A DNA stretch of 64,000 nt from Marinobacter sp. AC-23 (GTDB lineage Bacteria; Pseudomonadota; Gammaproteobacteria; Pseudomonadales; Oleiphilaceae), in contig NZ_MBPP01000006.1 of the NCBI RefSeq assembly GCF_001858325.1, forward strand, positions 62,001-126,000, read 5' to 3'. Numbering within the stretch: the stretch's first letter is position 1; every line of letters starts with the position of its first letter. A model generated the notes under the pieces. That model was given only the letters and a program-made list of their open reading frames with translations. It was not told where the DNA came from and ran no database searches. The translations under genes and the position numbers were made by a program. Of this stretch, positions 1-9,895 are shown piece by piece.

Positions 1-876
1 TGTAAACGTACGCAGCCAAAATCTGGATCTGATCTTCCGAGAGACGGCCACCTTGGGCTGGCATCTCGTTTTGTCGACCGTTAACCACGGTCTCCTTGAT
101 CCATTTGTAGGTAGAACCATAGAGCCAGACGTTGTCGGTCAGATTCGGTGCACCCATGGCTTGCATGCCCTTAGCGTCTGGGCCGTGGCAGGCAACGCAG
201 CCCTGGGCGAATACGGCTTTACCAGCTTCGCTGCCGCCGCATCTTTCTCACGACCACTGAAACTCAGTACATAGTTTACGACCTGATCGACCTGTTCATT
301 GGTCATGTTAGGCATAACGCCTTTGGCAGGCATGTTGCCCTTGCGACCGTTGTGCAAGGTTTCCAGGATGGCATCCGGAGATCCACCCCAAAGCCAGTCG
401 TCATCGGTCAGGTTGGGGAAGCCAACCTGACCGCGAGCCGCAGAGCCGTGGCACACAGAGCAGTTATTGGCGAACAGGCGCTGACCAATCTTCAGTGCGT
501 CGTCGTTCGTTGCCAATTCAGGCACAGGGGTCTGGCCGTACTGAGCGTAGATTTCGCCGTATTTTTCATCAGCAGCTGCAACTTCCGCTTCCCACTGGTT
601 GGTCGATGTCCAGTTTAACAGACCTTTGTAGTTACCCAAGCCCGGGTACAGAGCCAGGTAACCAAGGGCAAAAATACAAGTCGCTACATACAGGTAAAAC
701 CACCACTTGGGCAGGGGGTTGTCATACTCTTCTATTCCGTCAAAAGAGTGGCCCGTAGTGCGTTCGGTTTCTGCATCGGTTGTCTGGCTCTTACGAGTGG
801 CAAGCAACAGCCACCAGCAACCAAAGACTGTACCGAGCACGATCACACTGACCCAGATGCTCCAGAAGGTACTCAT
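1..876 (-). CDS. ccoP: cbb3-type cytochrome c oxidase subunit CcoP (partial, frameshifted)
   Basis: Diheme c-type cytochrome subunit that passes electrons to the CcoN catalytic core in the inner membrane. The N-terminal part has two membrane segments (about residues 8-25 and 58-78) and the first heme motif C139-S-V-C142-H143. After residue ~216 the frame breaks: one base is missing near 227-229. Reading on in the next frame gives the expected second cytochrome domain, with a GCVACHG heme motif and an MPAQGG segment, which runs off the left edge of the window. Its ATG overlaps the ccoQ stop codon. The family is certain. The frameshift looks like a sequencing error, because the second domain is fully conserved beyond it. 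Confidence 0.93.
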
Positions 877-1058
877 TGTTTTTTCTCCGTTTTTTCCTGC
901 TCAAGAGTACGCTTTTCCACCTCGTCATCTGCGAACGGCAGGTTGGCTGCTTCGTCGTTGGCTTTTTTGCGGTTGGCGCTAAACGCCCACCAGATGATGC
1001 CAATGAACACCGCTATCAAAATAAGCGTGTGAACGCCGCGTAACTCGTTAATATCCAT
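873..1058 (-). CDS. ccoQ: cbb3-type cytochrome oxidase subunit CcoQ
   Basis: Small (61 residues) single-span membrane subunit that stabilises the cbb3 oxidase complex. The hydrophobic segment lies at about residues 9-27 and is followed by a highly charged Lys/Glu-rich cytoplasmic tail. I chose the start reading MDINELRG, five bases after the ccoO stop. The frame is open further upstream, but that part only reads through ccoO sequence. The stop overlaps the ccoP start, so translation is probably coupled. Length and position between ccoO and ccoP are typical. Confidence 0.93.
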   Translation of the reverse strand: MDINELRGVHTLILIAVFIGIIWWAFSANRKKANDEAANLPFADDEVEKRTLEQEKTEKKQ

Positions 1059-1062
1059 CAAA

Positions 1063-1671
1063 TCACCGTTTGTCTGAAAGTACGGTGCCCAGCTGTTGCA
1101 GGTATGCGACCAGGGCTTCGATTTCAAACTTGCCATCCAGATCATCCGCCGCACTGGCAATCTGATCTTCGGTGTAGGGGACACCCAGCGTTTTCATGGC
1201 TGAGAGTTTGGCCTCAGTCCCTTTGTGGTTCACTTTGTCCTCAAACAGCCATGGGAAGGCAGGCATGTTTGATTCGGGAACGACGCTGCGTGGGTTGAAC
1301 AGGTGCTGGCGTTGCCAGGCATCTGAGTACCGACCACCAACACGGGCCAGGTCTGGCCCCGTGCGTTTGGAGCCCCAAAGGAACGGGCGGTCGTAAACGA
1401 ACTCGCCGGCTACGGAATAGTGCCCGTAACGCTCAGTTTCTGCGCGAAAAGGGCGGATCTGTTGTGTATGACATACGTGACATCCTTCGCGGATGTAGAT
1501 ATCACGACCTTCTAACTCCAGTGCCGACAAAGGTTCAAGGCCTTCGATGGGTTCATTGACCGATTTCAGGAAAAAGAGTGGAACGACCTCCGCAAGAAAG
1601 CCACCGCTTATGGTCAGGATGATAAGCACTATCATCAGACCGATATTTTTTTCGACAATATCGTGTTTCAT
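1063..1671 (-). CDS. ccoO: cbb3-type cytochrome c oxidase subunit II (CcoO)
   Basis: Membrane-anchored monoheme cytochrome c of the high-affinity terminal oxidase, and the first electron acceptor feeding CcoN. The 202 residues carry an N-terminal anchor (about residues 10-36) and one heme-binding motif C64-H-V-C67-H68 followed by TQQIRPF, a CcoO signature. A conserved Met in the [10 protein letters not shown] segment is the likely axial ligand. Length is normal and the frame intact. It lies 14 bases after ccoN and five before ccoQ, in one operon. Confidence 0.97.
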   Translation of the reverse strand: MKHDIVEKNIGLMIVLIILTISGGFLAEVVPLFFLKSVNEPIEGLEPLSALELEGRDIYIREGCHVCHTQQIRPFRAETERYGHYSVAGEFVYDRPFLWGSKRTGPDLARVGGRYSDAWQRQHLFNPRSVVPESNMPAFPWLFEDKVNHKGTEAKLSAMKTLGVPYTEDQIASAADDLDGKFEIEALVAYLQQLGTVLSDKR

Positions 1672-1685
1672 TTGCTCTCTCTCCG

Positions 1686-3116
1686 TTACGCCGCCTGAAC
1701 TGCCGCATTGTCCTGGGCAACCGCTTCTTTCTGGCGCACGGTCATGTAGACGTTATAGGCCATGAACAGCATGCCGCTGAGGAATATGACGCCACCGAGG
1801 AAGCGCACAAAATAACCCGGGTAAGATGCCTCAAGGGATTCAACGAAGCTGTAGGTAAGACTGCCGTCTTCGTTTACTGCGCGCCACATCAGGCCCTGCA
1901 TTATGCCGTTCACCCACATGGCTACGATATAAAGCACGGTACCAATCGTTGCGAGCCAGAAGTGCACGTTGATCATACTAACGCTGTACATTTCTTTCAG
2001 ACCCCACAGCTTCGGGATCATGTGATAAATCGCGCCGATACTAATCATCGCAACCCAGCCCAGAGCGCCGGAATGTACGTGGCCAATAGTCCAGTCCGTG
2101 TTGTGGGACAGTGCGTTGACGGTTTTAATGGACATCATCGGGCCCTCAAAAGTGGACATGCCGTAGAACGACAGGGAAACCACCAGGAAGCGCAGGATAG
2201 GGTCTGTACGGAGTTTGTGCCAAGCACCCGACAGGGTCATCATGCCATTGATCATGCCGCCCCAGGAGGGTGCGAGTAGAATCAGGGACATCACCATGCT
2301 GGCTGTCTGGGCCCAATCGGGTAGGGCCGAATAGTGCAGGTGGTGGCCACCCGCCCAAACGTAAGTTGCAATCAACGCCCAGAAGTGAACGATGGATAGG
2401 CGATAAGAGTAAACCGGGCGATTCGCCTGCTTGGGCACGAAGTAGTACATCATGCCAAGGAAGCCTGCTGTGAGGAAGAAGCCTACCGCGTTATGGCCGT
2501 ACCACCACTGCATCATTGCGTCGGTTACACCGGCATAGGCCGAGTAGGACTTGAAAGCACTAACCGGTAACGCCATATTATTGAAAATATGCAGCACGCC
2601 GATGGTGAGTATAAAGCCGCCATAGAACCAGTTGGCAACGTATATGTGCGGTGTGCTCCGCTTGGTAATCGTGCCGAAAAATACAACACCATAGGTGATC
2701 CATACCACTGCGATCAGAATATCGATGGGCCACTCTAGCTCAGCGTATTCTTTGGTACTGGTGAAACCCATTGGCAGGGTAATGGCTGCTGCAACGATGA
2801 CAGCCGTCCAGCCCCAGAAGGTAAAGGCAGCCAACTTGTCTGAAATCAGGCGTGTTTGGCAGGTTCGTTGAACTACGTAATAGGACGTAGCAAACAGGGC
2901 GCTACCGCCAAAGCCAAAAATGACAGCGTTGGTATGCAAAGGTCTTAGGCGACCAAAGTGGGTAAAGGGCAGGTCGAGGTTGAGGGATGGCCAGACTAGT
3001 TGTGCTGCAATCAACACGCCCAGCGCCATGCCTACAACACCCCATACCACTGTCATGATGGCGAACTGCCTTACCACCTTATAGTTGTATGTCAGGTTCG
3101 GATTTTGTGTGCTCAT
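1686..3116 (-). CDS. ccoN: cbb3-type cytochrome c oxidase subunit I (CcoN)
   Basis: Catalytic heme-copper subunit that reduces O2 to water at very low oxygen and pumps protons. At 476 residues with about twelve membrane spans it is complete. Metal-ligand histidines are visible in [11 protein letters not shown] and [15 protein letters not shown] (CuB) and in HVHSGALGW and [11 protein letters not shown] (hemes). First gene of ccoNOQP; a ribosome-binding site (GGTAAGG) lies just before the ATG. An FNR/ANR-like box about 90 bases upstream fits induction under low oxygen. Confidence 0.98.
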   Translation of the reverse strand: MSTQNPNLTYNYKVVRQFAIMTVVWGVVGMALGVLIAAQLVWPSLNLDLPFTHFGRLRPLHTNAVIFGFGGSALFATSYYVVQRTCQTRLISDKLAAFTFWGWTAVIVAAAITLPMGFTSTKEYAELEWPIDILIAVVWITYGVVFFGTITKRSTPHIYVANWFYGGFILTIGVLHIFNNMALPVSAFKSYSAYAGVTDAMMQWWYGHNAVGFFLTAGFLGMMYYFVPKQANRPVYSYRLSIVHFWALIATYVWAGGHHLHYSALPDWAQTASMVMSLILLAPSWGGMINGMMTLSGAWHKLRTDPILRFLVVSLSFYGMSTFEGPMMSIKTVNALSHNTDWTIGHVHSGALGWVAMISIGAIYHMIPKLWGLKEMYSVSMINVHFWLATIGTVLYIVAMWVNGIMQGLMWRAVNEDGSLTYSFVESLEASYPGYFVRFLGGVIFLSGMLFMAYNVYMTVRQKEAVAQDNAAVQAA

Positions 3117-3203
3117 AGCCTTACCAATGGGTTCAAAGTGGGGAAATATGCGGGCGCAAGTATGGAGAAAGCATTAGCTGTTTGCAATGACGCGGATCAA
3201 CTC

Positions 3204-3217
3204 CTGATATCCATCAA
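3204..3217 (-). promoter_or_regulatory. Putative FNR/ANR box upstream of ccoN
   Basis: On the plus strand the site reads CTGAT-ATCC-ATCAA, 9 of 10 matches to the FNR/ANR consensus TTGAT-N4-ATCAA. Its centre is 94 bases upstream of the ccoN ATG. A class II promoter (site at -41.5) would start near 3169, and a GCTAAT -10-like element on the minus strand sits at about 3173-3178. cbb3 operons are classic FNR/ANR targets, so the context agrees. Confidence 0.62.
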
Positions 3218-3355
3218 ATGTGCCCGAATCAGCAGCATAGCGCTCTTTCGAAGCGTTGCAGCAGATGTCCTATGATAGCTTCATAGCTGCTCAAGTTGAA
3301 CTTGCCAAACTTGACCAAGAACAAAAAACGTTGCATCGAGCCGAAAGTAATTGCA

Positions 3356-5182
3356 CTAGCTCTCAGCTATAGCCGTTTGATTGCGCCCCCGAGCTTTCGC
3401 TTTATACAGTGCGCTGTCTGCGCGCTCAAAAAACGCCTGCTGATCTTCGTTTGGTTGCATCAAGGCGATGCCCGCGCTCATAGTAAGCTTCGCCGTGGCG
3501 CCGTCTGGGGCGTTAACCACTGTGGCGCGAAGGTCTTCCAGCAGGGCTTCGCATACTTTTTGCGCACCTTTCATGTCAGTGCCGGGGAGCAATAGTGCAA
3601 ATTCTTCGCCGCCAAACCGAATAGCAACGTCCCGTGGGCGTTTTGCATGTCGGGACACGATGTCGGCGATCGTTTGTAGGCAGATGTCGCCAAAACCGTG
3701 GCCCCAGGTATCATTTATGGCCTTGAAGTGATCAACATCCACTAGACCTAGCGATAGAGGTTGGCCAGTTCTGCGTGCTTCAGCACACAGTTCGGGCAGA
3801 ATGTTATCCATATGGCGCCGGTTATATAGGCCGGTTAGTGGGTCATTGAGGCTAAGGGTAGCGAGTTTTCGATTGGCGTTTTCCAATTCCCGCATGGTAG
3901 AGCGCAACTGAGCCGTACGTTCATGCACTTTGTATTCCAAATCCGTCCGGGCTTCCTGCTCCACCTCAAGCAACTTGTTGTTCATAAGGCGCCAGCGCTG
4001 AACCATGGCGTAGTTAAGCAGAATGACTTGGCCGCCTATAGCCATTAGCATCAAGGATTCCCGGGCCATGAAGTCCGTTAGATAGCCAAAGGCCGCCGCA
4101 GCATAAATCAGCGCCCCGGCTGCCATGATCACCCACGCCAGAACATACCACTTCGCCGGTTGGTAGCCTTCGCGCCACCGGCTTACAGCGATAACGGAAA
4201 GGATAAATATTATAATCAGTCCTAGAAGAGTGTTGAGTAAAATGGCCTGATTGTAGGGGAGCACCAAGGTCAATCCAATAACCCCTACGCAGAGCCAGGT
4301 AATGGCCTTGAGTGTTTTGTCAGCACGAGTGTGTCGTTCGACTTCAAAAAATGAGCGCCCGAACAGTGTCATGGACAAACCGCACAGTATGAGTGACAGC
4401 GGAATAAAGGTGTTCGCGAATGCCGGGTGCTCGGGCCAGAAGTATTGGTTGGCAAAACCGCCCATGGCAAAAAGAAAAAGCCCCATGGTTCCCATATAGA
4501 AGGCGTTGTGCAGGTAATAGAAGGTTCCGGAGCTGGCAAACAGGAGGAGATTGAAAATAGCGAGCACTAAAATTGCGCCGTAAAACAGACCGTGACTAAT
4601 GGCCAAATGATTGCTCTGAGCTATTACCTCCGCGGGGGTTTCCAGTTGAAGTGGAATGTTCAAGGCGCCACTGCTGCGTATGCGAAGGGTAATAGAGCGG
4701 CTTTCGCCGCTATTAAGATGGATAGGCAGAAGGAAGTACCTGTAATCTACCGCTCTTGCTTGAAAGCGGTGCTGGTCACCGGTTACGAGAACGTCACGGG
4801 GGCCGTCGCCTTGCCAGAATGTCACTTCATCCAGCAGAGGGTAGTTAAGGTTGAGGTACCATAGCTGGCGCTCTTTGCCACTATTTTGGACATTCAGCCG
4901 CACCCAGTAAACCGAGTGGGTTTGGCTGAAGACCAGTTCGTGCCCACGGGAAGGAGTCCATTCCATGTTGCTCGGTAATTCAGCCGGTTGAATCGCACCA
5001 TGAGCCGGGTCGCCCGGAGATGACTGGTAATAGCATACGTAGTACAAAAGCGAGTTGCGCGCTTGGGGGTCGTTGGCATCGAGCACTGGACACCCCGAAG
5101 CGGGGACTGTTGCCTGTGCGAGTGCCAGTACTGGCAATGCACAGCAAGTCAGGAGACAAAACAGGCGCGCAAAAAGTGACAT
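3356..5182 (-). CDS. 7TM-DISM sensor diguanylate cyclase (GGDEF)
   Basis: Membrane sensor predicted to make cyclic di-GMP from two GTP. In order: signal peptide (about 1-22), periplasmic DISMED2-type sensory domain (about 45-185), seven membrane spans (about 195-395), a coiled-coil linker (about 400-440) and a GGDEF domain (about 440-605). The active site is GGEEF (524-528). An RxxD product-inhibition site (R515-P-R-D518) lies five residues before it, so the enzyme should be active and feedback-inhibited. It sits upstream of the cbb3 operon on the same strand, about 240 bases away, with its own stop. The ligand of the periplasmic domain is unknown; such domains are thought to bind carbohydrate-like compounds. 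Confidence 0.93.
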   Translation of the reverse strand: MSLFARLFCLLTCCALPVLALAQATVPASGCPVLDANDPQARNSLLYYVCYYQSSPGDPAHGAIQPAELPSNMEWTPSRGHELVFSQTHSVYWVRLNVQNSGKERQLWYLNLNYPLLDEVTFWQGDGPRDVLVTGDQHRFQARAVDYRYFLLPIHLNSGESRSITLRIRSSGALNIPLQLETPAEVIAQSNHLAISHGLFYGAILVLAIFNLLLFASSGTFYYLHNAFYMGTMGLFLFAMGGFANQYFWPEHPAFANTFIPLSLILCGLSMTLFGRSFFEVERHTRADKTLKAITWLCVGVIGLTLVLPYNQAILLNTLLGLIIIFILSVIAVSRWREGYQPAKWYVLAWVIMAAGALIYAAAAFGYLTDFMARESLMLMAIGGQVILLNYAMVQRWRLMNNKLLEVEQEARTDLEYKVHERTAQLRSTMRELENANRKLATLSLNDPLTGLYNRRHMDNILPELCAEARRTGQPLSLGLVDVDHFKAINDTWGHGFGDICLQTIADIVSRHAKRPRDVAIRFGGEEFALLLPGTDMKGAQKVCEALLEDLRATVVNAPDGATAKLTMSAGIALMQPNEDQQAFFERADSALYKAKARGRNQTAIAES

Positions 5183-5288
5183 TGTATTGTCCGAAACTGT
5201 TAGAGCCCGGAGTGTAGCGAACGTACATAATCTATGCTGTTAAACACTTTAAAATTTTGCGAGCCGTCACAAGCTCAATGCACTTAGG

Positions 5289-5579
5289 TCAAATGCCACT
5301 TTGTTTAAGTACGGTGATGGTCTCGTTAGTGTCCATCATGGGAACCAACTCTGCCATCAGGTCGCGGCGGTCGTCGGAAAGGTACCAACGATTCCAGTCG
5401 GCTTCGGAGCGCCAATTGGCAAGGGTAATTCGGTGATTGGGATCGTTGCTGGCAACCAGAGTTTCTCCAGAAACGAACCCCGGCGCTGCGACGGCGCGTT
5501 GCAGCACCTTGCGGGAGCGTTCCTCGTAGGCAGTTTCAAGGGATTCGGCTATATGGCGTTCAATCAGAACCCGGATCAT
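5289..5579 (-). CDS. ABM-domain (antibiotic biosynthesis monooxygenase-like) protein
   Basis: Small 96-residue protein of the dimeric alpha-beta barrel (ABM) fold. The family includes quinone-forming monooxygenases, heme-degrading enzymes and many uncharacterised stress proteins. Typical features are the N-terminal IRVLIERHI strand, a GFVSGETLVASNDP segment, and LANWRSEADWNRWYLSDDR. No residue seen here tells which substrate it uses. It is divergent from tusA with 86 bases between the starts, so the two may share a regulatory region. Confidence 0.8.
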   Translation of the reverse strand: MIRVLIERHIAESLETAYEERSRKVLQRAVAAPGFVSGETLVASNDPNHRITLANWRSEADWNRWYLSDDRRDLMAELVPMMDTNETITVLKQSGI

Positions 5580-5665
5580 AAAAATCTCCAGACATTTTTT
5601 AATGATATAACCAGTAATTTAGCACGTATTTCTGAAAAAACAGATCAAACTGAAGGAGATGGCTG

Positions 5666-5902
5666 ATGACAGTTGAGTGTGACGCCGAGCTGGATACCTC
5701 CGGCTTGTTTTGCCCCGAGCCCGTGATGATGCTGCACAATCGTATTAACGATGTTGCGCCGGGAAAGATTCTGAGGGTTGTCGCTACAGACCCCTCAACA
5801 ACCCGTGACATACCCAGGTTCTGCCAGTTCCTGGGGCACGAGCTGATCAGTCAGGTAGAGCGGGACGACCATTTTATTTACCTTATACGTCGCGGCGACT
5901 GA
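5666..5902 (+). CDS. tusA: TusA-family sulfurtransferase
   Basis: Cytoplasmic sulfur carrier that accepts persulfide sulfur from a cysteine desulfurase and hands it on for tRNA 2-thiouridine and other thiolation. The 78-residue protein has the family CPxP motif, with acceptor C16 in LFCPEPVMML. A strong ribosome-binding site (AAGGAG) precedes the ATG. The partner MnmA, which performs the last step of 2-thiouridine formation, is encoded at 22.3-23.5 kb. dsbD lies downstream on the opposite strand. Length and motif are diagnostic. Confidence 0.94.
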   Translation: MTVECDAELDTSGLFCPEPVMMLHNRINDVAPGKILRVVATDPSTTRDIPRFCQFLGHELISQVERDDHFIYLIRRGD

Positions 5903-5938
5903 CCATGGGCTTTCCGGGCGCTCATGATACGAACATAG

Positions 5939-7878
5939 TCAGATGGCCGGTGTCAGGCCTTGAATGTGGTCCATGAATTGACTCAGGTTCATTTCGCCTA
6001 GAACCCTCTGTAATGCCATTTCGTTACCGCTGCTGTCGTAGAACAAAATGGCGGGCGGCCCGAATAAGCCTAGTTCGTCGAGCATCGCTTGCTGAGCGGG
6101 AGTATTATCCGTCATATCAAGCTGCAGCAGCGTGAAGGGTTGGAGCGAGCGCACCACATCTGCATCACTGAACACATTGCGCTCCATGACTTTGCAGGAA
6201 ATACACCAGTCTGCATAGAAGTCCAGCATAACCGGGCGCCCCTGTTGCTGGGCCTGCAAGAGCATGGTTTCAATTTCCGCAGGGGTCTCCACTCGGATAA
6301 AGTCTGCATGGCTGGCGTTATACCCGGCCGAGCTTCCCGGTGCTCCAGTTGAGGTTGCTTTGGCCAAGAAAGGGTCCAGGGGCGCTAGTGGATTGTTGGC
6401 GCCAGTGATCGCTCCAGCCAGCAGTGCCAGGCCGTATGCGAAAAAGATCAACCCCAGGCCTTTTCTGGTCCGCTCCCAGCCGGCTTTTGCCGCGTCGAAG
6501 GCCCCGAGCTGAACGCCGGTTATCGCCGCCAACATGCCCCAGAGAGTGAGGCCAATCCAGCCAGGAACCAATCGCTCAATCAGCCAGATGCTACTGCGAT
6601 CAGCATTACGCCGTAAAAATGCTTAACGGTGGTCATCCAATGCCCACTGGTTGGCAAAACCTTGCGTCCGCCCACAGCTACCAAAATAAGGGGGACACCC
6701 ATGCCTAGCCCAAGCGCAAACAGAGCGATTCCGCCAATCACGGCATCCTGTGTGGTGGATATGTACAACAGGCTGCCCGCAAGCGGGGCAGAGACGCATG
6801 GCGATACGATTAAAGCGGAAAGGGCGCCGATACCGAAAATACTGATCACCCGGCCGCCGGTCAGTCGCTGACTGGCGTCATTCAGTGGTTCGCGGATAAA
6901 GCGTGGAAGCTGGATCTCAAACAGGCCAAACATCGACAGTGAAAACACCACAAATAGCAGGGAAAATACACCGAGCACCCATGGCGACTGAAGCTGTGCC
7001 TGTAAGTTGAAGCTTGCACCCAATAGCCCTGTCAGTACGCCAGCCCCAGCATAGGTGAGGGCCATTCCAAGTACATAACTGCTTGCAAGCAACAGTGCGT
7101 GGCCAGTTGTACGGGTGTTTTGGCCAGATACCAACGAAGAAATGATTGGAACCATGGGTAGCACGCAGGGCGTAAAGGTTAGCCCCAGGCCAAGCAAGAA
7201 AAAGACGCCCGCGATAACCAGGGTCGACTGTTCCGACAGAAATCCAGCCAGCCCGGTTGCTGAGCTGGTGTCTGCCTGTGATGTTGCTCCGGTTTGTGTG
7301 GCGTTGCTTTGGTTGCCAGCTCCTTGGCCAGAGCCAGGATCCTGGCTTTGGTAAAACAACACTTCGCGAGTTTGGGGTGGGTAGCATAGCCCGGCTTCTG
7401 CACAGCCTTGATAAGTTACTTCGAAGCGGGCTTCTCGCATATTGGCTGGCAAAGTTATCGGAACCGTCGCCTCTACAGGGTCGTAGAAAACAGTGGTTTT
7501 GCCAAAGTACTCGTCCTCGGTTTCGGTACCAGGGCTGGAATACTCCAGCGCGCCGGCGGTGGCGCCGTCATCCAGTGCCTTGATGCTGATGCGATCGCGA
7601 TAGAGGTAATGTCCGGGGGTTATATCCCAGGTCAGCACAACCGTATTTGCGTCTGTGGTGTGGCTAAACGGAAGCGCCTCATCCACTTGGAGGAATTGGC
7701 TGCTCTGGCTCCCAAAAAGAGAGTTGTTATCGCCAAATGCCCAGACTGCATTCGGTGCTGTAAGTAGCACGGCACATGCAAGCAGTAGTCTGAGTGGTTT
7801 GGTAAGGCGCTCAATGCGGCCAAAAATGCTGGGTAGGGCTGTCATGAAATGCGCAATTCCCCGGTTGATTAAAGACAT
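5939..7878 (-). CDS. dsbD: Thiol:disulfide interchange protein DsbD (frameshifted)
   Basis: Inner-membrane reductase that carries electrons from cytoplasmic thioredoxin to periplasmic DsbC/DsbG and to cytochrome c maturation. In order: signal sequence, periplasmic alpha domain with the paired cysteines of YQGCAEAGLCYPP, an eight-span core with FTPCVLPMVP and SPCVSAPLAG, and a C-terminal thioredoxin-like domain with WCISCK. The frame breaks inside the membrane core near 6589: one base is missing, and restoring it gives a continuous AVAIWLIERLVPGW. I chose the MSLINR start; MTALPS eleven residues later (start at 7845) is an alternative. About 646 residues if repaired. Confidence 0.93.
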
Positions 7879-8004
7879 AAGGCGATAGCCGGCCATGCCG
7901 GATGAGCTCGTGGTTCGATAACGATGAGCCAGCCAATGGACACAAAGGCAATGCAAAAGTTCCCTCTGGCATTGGGCGCGTTAAAGTCGCACAATAGCGT
8001 CCCA

Positions 8005-8595
8005 ATGAATCACAGTCCAAATGATCTTATCATGCTGTTTAATGACCTGTTTCGGGGAACATTCCGGACAATGCTGGTTAAAGGCGGCGAAGAACCTGAA
8101 TACCTGCCTGCAGGCAGCGCCAAAAAACCTGCACAGATCGTTTTCGCCCATGGCTATTATGCCAGTGCTCTGCACGAAATAAGCCATTGGTGCGTGGCGG
8201 GTGAGTATAGGCGCACACTTCACGACTATGGATACTGGTACTGCCCCGACGGGCGCACACCCGAGCAGCAGCGAGCGTTTGAGCAGGTTGAGGTAAAGCC
8301 CCAGGCTATTGAGTGGCTTTTTTCTGTCGCCGCAGGTTCACGTTTTCATATTAGCGTGGACAACCTGGCTGGAGACGGTGCTTCAGACGACGATGGATTC
8401 CGTCGCAAAGTACTGGCACAGGCAGAGGACTACCTGGCTAGAGGCTTGCCGAAGCGGGCACAATCCTTTTTTGATACGCTGAAATCGTTTTATGGAACCG
8501 GCGATACCTTCAGTAAAGCCTGGCGCGATGACGCTGGGCGCGTGGTTCCGTTATATTCTGAAAAGAACATTATGAGGCAAACTGAGACTCCATGA
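8005..8595 (+). CDS. epmC: Elongation factor P hydroxylase EpmC (YfcM)
   Basis: Non-heme iron enzyme that hydroxylates the modified lysine of elongation factor P, completing the beta-lysylation pathway that relieves stalling at polyproline. The family core is visible as FAHGYYASALHEISHWCVAGEYRR; H57, E58 and H61 are the probable metal ligands. The frame is open upstream to about 7924, but MNHSPNDLIMLFND matches the usual EpmC start, so I used it. The last codons overlap the rhlB start (ATGA), which implies co-translation. Confidence 0.9.
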   Translation: MNHSPNDLIMLFNDLFRGTFRTMLVKGGEEPEYLPAGSAKKPAQIVFAHGYYASALHEISHWCVAGEYRRTLHDYGYWYCPDGRTPEQQRAFEQVEVKPQAIEWLFSVAAGSRFHISVDNLAGDGASDDDGFRRKVLAQAEDYLARGLPKRAQSFFDTLKSFYGTGDTFSKAWRDDAGRVVPLYSEKNIMRQTETP

Positions 8596-9878
8596 CATCT
8601 GACCCAAAGCACACAGGCGATCTGAGATTCAGCGAACTGAATCTGGATAAGCGCCTGCTGGACGCCATTGCTGCCATTGGTTTCGAATATTGCACACCCA
8701 TACAGGCTGAAACTTTGCCTTGGACGCTGGCGTGTGAAGATCTTATTGGCCAGGCCCAGACCGGTACCGGGAAAACCGCGGCGTTTCTTATTACCGCCAT
8801 ACAAAGCTTGCTGGAAACGCCCATACCCGAAGGCGACCGTTTTGCGTCTGAGCCTCGGGTTCTTGCATTGGCTCCCACCCGCGAACTGGCCATGCAAATT
8901 GCCAAGGATGCTGAAGAGTTGTGCAAGCATACTGGCCACAATGTCGTAACCGTGGTCGGCGGCATGCACTACGATAAGCAACGTGAACAGCTACACAACG
9001 GAGTTGTTGATATTCTGGTCGCCACCCCAGGTCGGTTGATTGACTTTTTAGGCTCCCAGGATGTGTTCCTTGACCAGCTCGATATCCTCATTCTGGATGA
9101 GGCGGATCGAATGTTGGATATGGGCTTCATACCGGATGTGAAGCGCATTATCCGCAAATGCACCCCTAAGGATGAGCGTCAAACACTGCTGTTCAGCGCC
9201 ACCTTCAATCAGGACGTTCTGAACCTGGCATCCATGTGGACCAACAATGCCGAGTTTGTAGAGATAGAGCCCGAGCAGAAAACCGCTGAGCGGGTTGAGC
9301 AGGCCGTTTATCTGGTAGGTGACGATGAAAAACTGCCGGTGTTGGTGAACTATCTAAAGCGTCCCGAAGTTGACAAGGCGTTGGTGTTTGCCAATCGCCG
9401 TGATCAGTGCCGGGATCTTGAAGAGGATTTGCGTAATCAGGGTGTTAAAGTGGCTCTTATGTCGGGCGAGATCGCCCAGGCCAAGCGCCTGAAAACGTTG
9501 GACCAATTCAAAGCTGGTAGCATTCAGGTGCTGGTGGCCACTGATGTTGCAGGGCGTGGCATCCATGTTGATGGCGTTACCCATGTATTCAATTACAACC
9601 TGCCAGACAGCGCCGAAGATTATGTGCATCGCATAGGACGAACCGGTCGGGCGGGCAAAACCGGCGTATCTGTCAGTTTTGCGGGCGAGGATGATTCATT
9701 CGGCCTTCCGGCCATTGAAGCATATATCGGCCAAAAACTTAAAACTACGGTGCCGGATGAAGCGCTAATGGCTGAAATGGATAATCCTCCCATTACCCGC
9801 AAGCGCGGTAGGCGTCCAGCCCAAGGCCAAGGTGGCCGGAGGCCAGTTGGTCGTAACTCCCGCCCACGCCGGAACTGA
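8592..9878 (+). CDS. rhlB: ATP-dependent RNA helicase RhlB (DEAD-box)
   Basis: DEAD-box helicase that unwinds structured RNA, in many gammaproteobacteria as part of the RNA degradosome. All motifs are present: Q motif (TPIQAE), Walker A AQTGTGKT (55-62), PTRELA, DEAD, SAT, and the C-terminal HRIGRTGR. The 428-residue protein ends in a basic Arg/Gly-rich tail (about 400-428) of the kind that binds RNA. It overlaps epmC by four bases. RhlB fits best by length and tail; RhlE-type helicases are the main alternative. Confidence 0.9.
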   Translation: MTSDPKHTGDLRFSELNLDKRLLDAIAAIGFEYCTPIQAETLPWTLACEDLIGQAQTGTGKTAAFLITAIQSLLETPIPEGDRFASEPRVLALAPTRELAMQIAKDAEELCKHTGHNVVTVVGGMHYDKQREQLHNGVVDILVATPGRLIDFLGSQDVFLDQLDILILDEADRMLDMGFIPDVKRIIRKCTPKDERQTLLFSATFNQDVLNLASMWTNNAEFVEIEPEQKTAERVEQAVYLVGDDEKLPVLVNYLKRPEVDKALVFANRRDQCRDLEEDLRNQGVKVALMSGEIAQAKRLKTLDQFKAGSIQVLVATDVAGRGIHVDGVTHVFNYNLPDSAEDYVHRIGRTGRAGKTGVSVSFAGEDDSFGLPAIEAYIGQKLKTTVPDEALMAEMDNPPITRKRGRRPAQGQGGRRPVGRNSRPRRN

Positions 9879-9895
9879 TAAGGCTGACAGCTAAT

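Noticed and set aside
1059..1184. N-terminal extension of ccoQ to 103 residues
   Set aside because: The extra part overlaps the ccoO end in another frame and has no CcoQ character.
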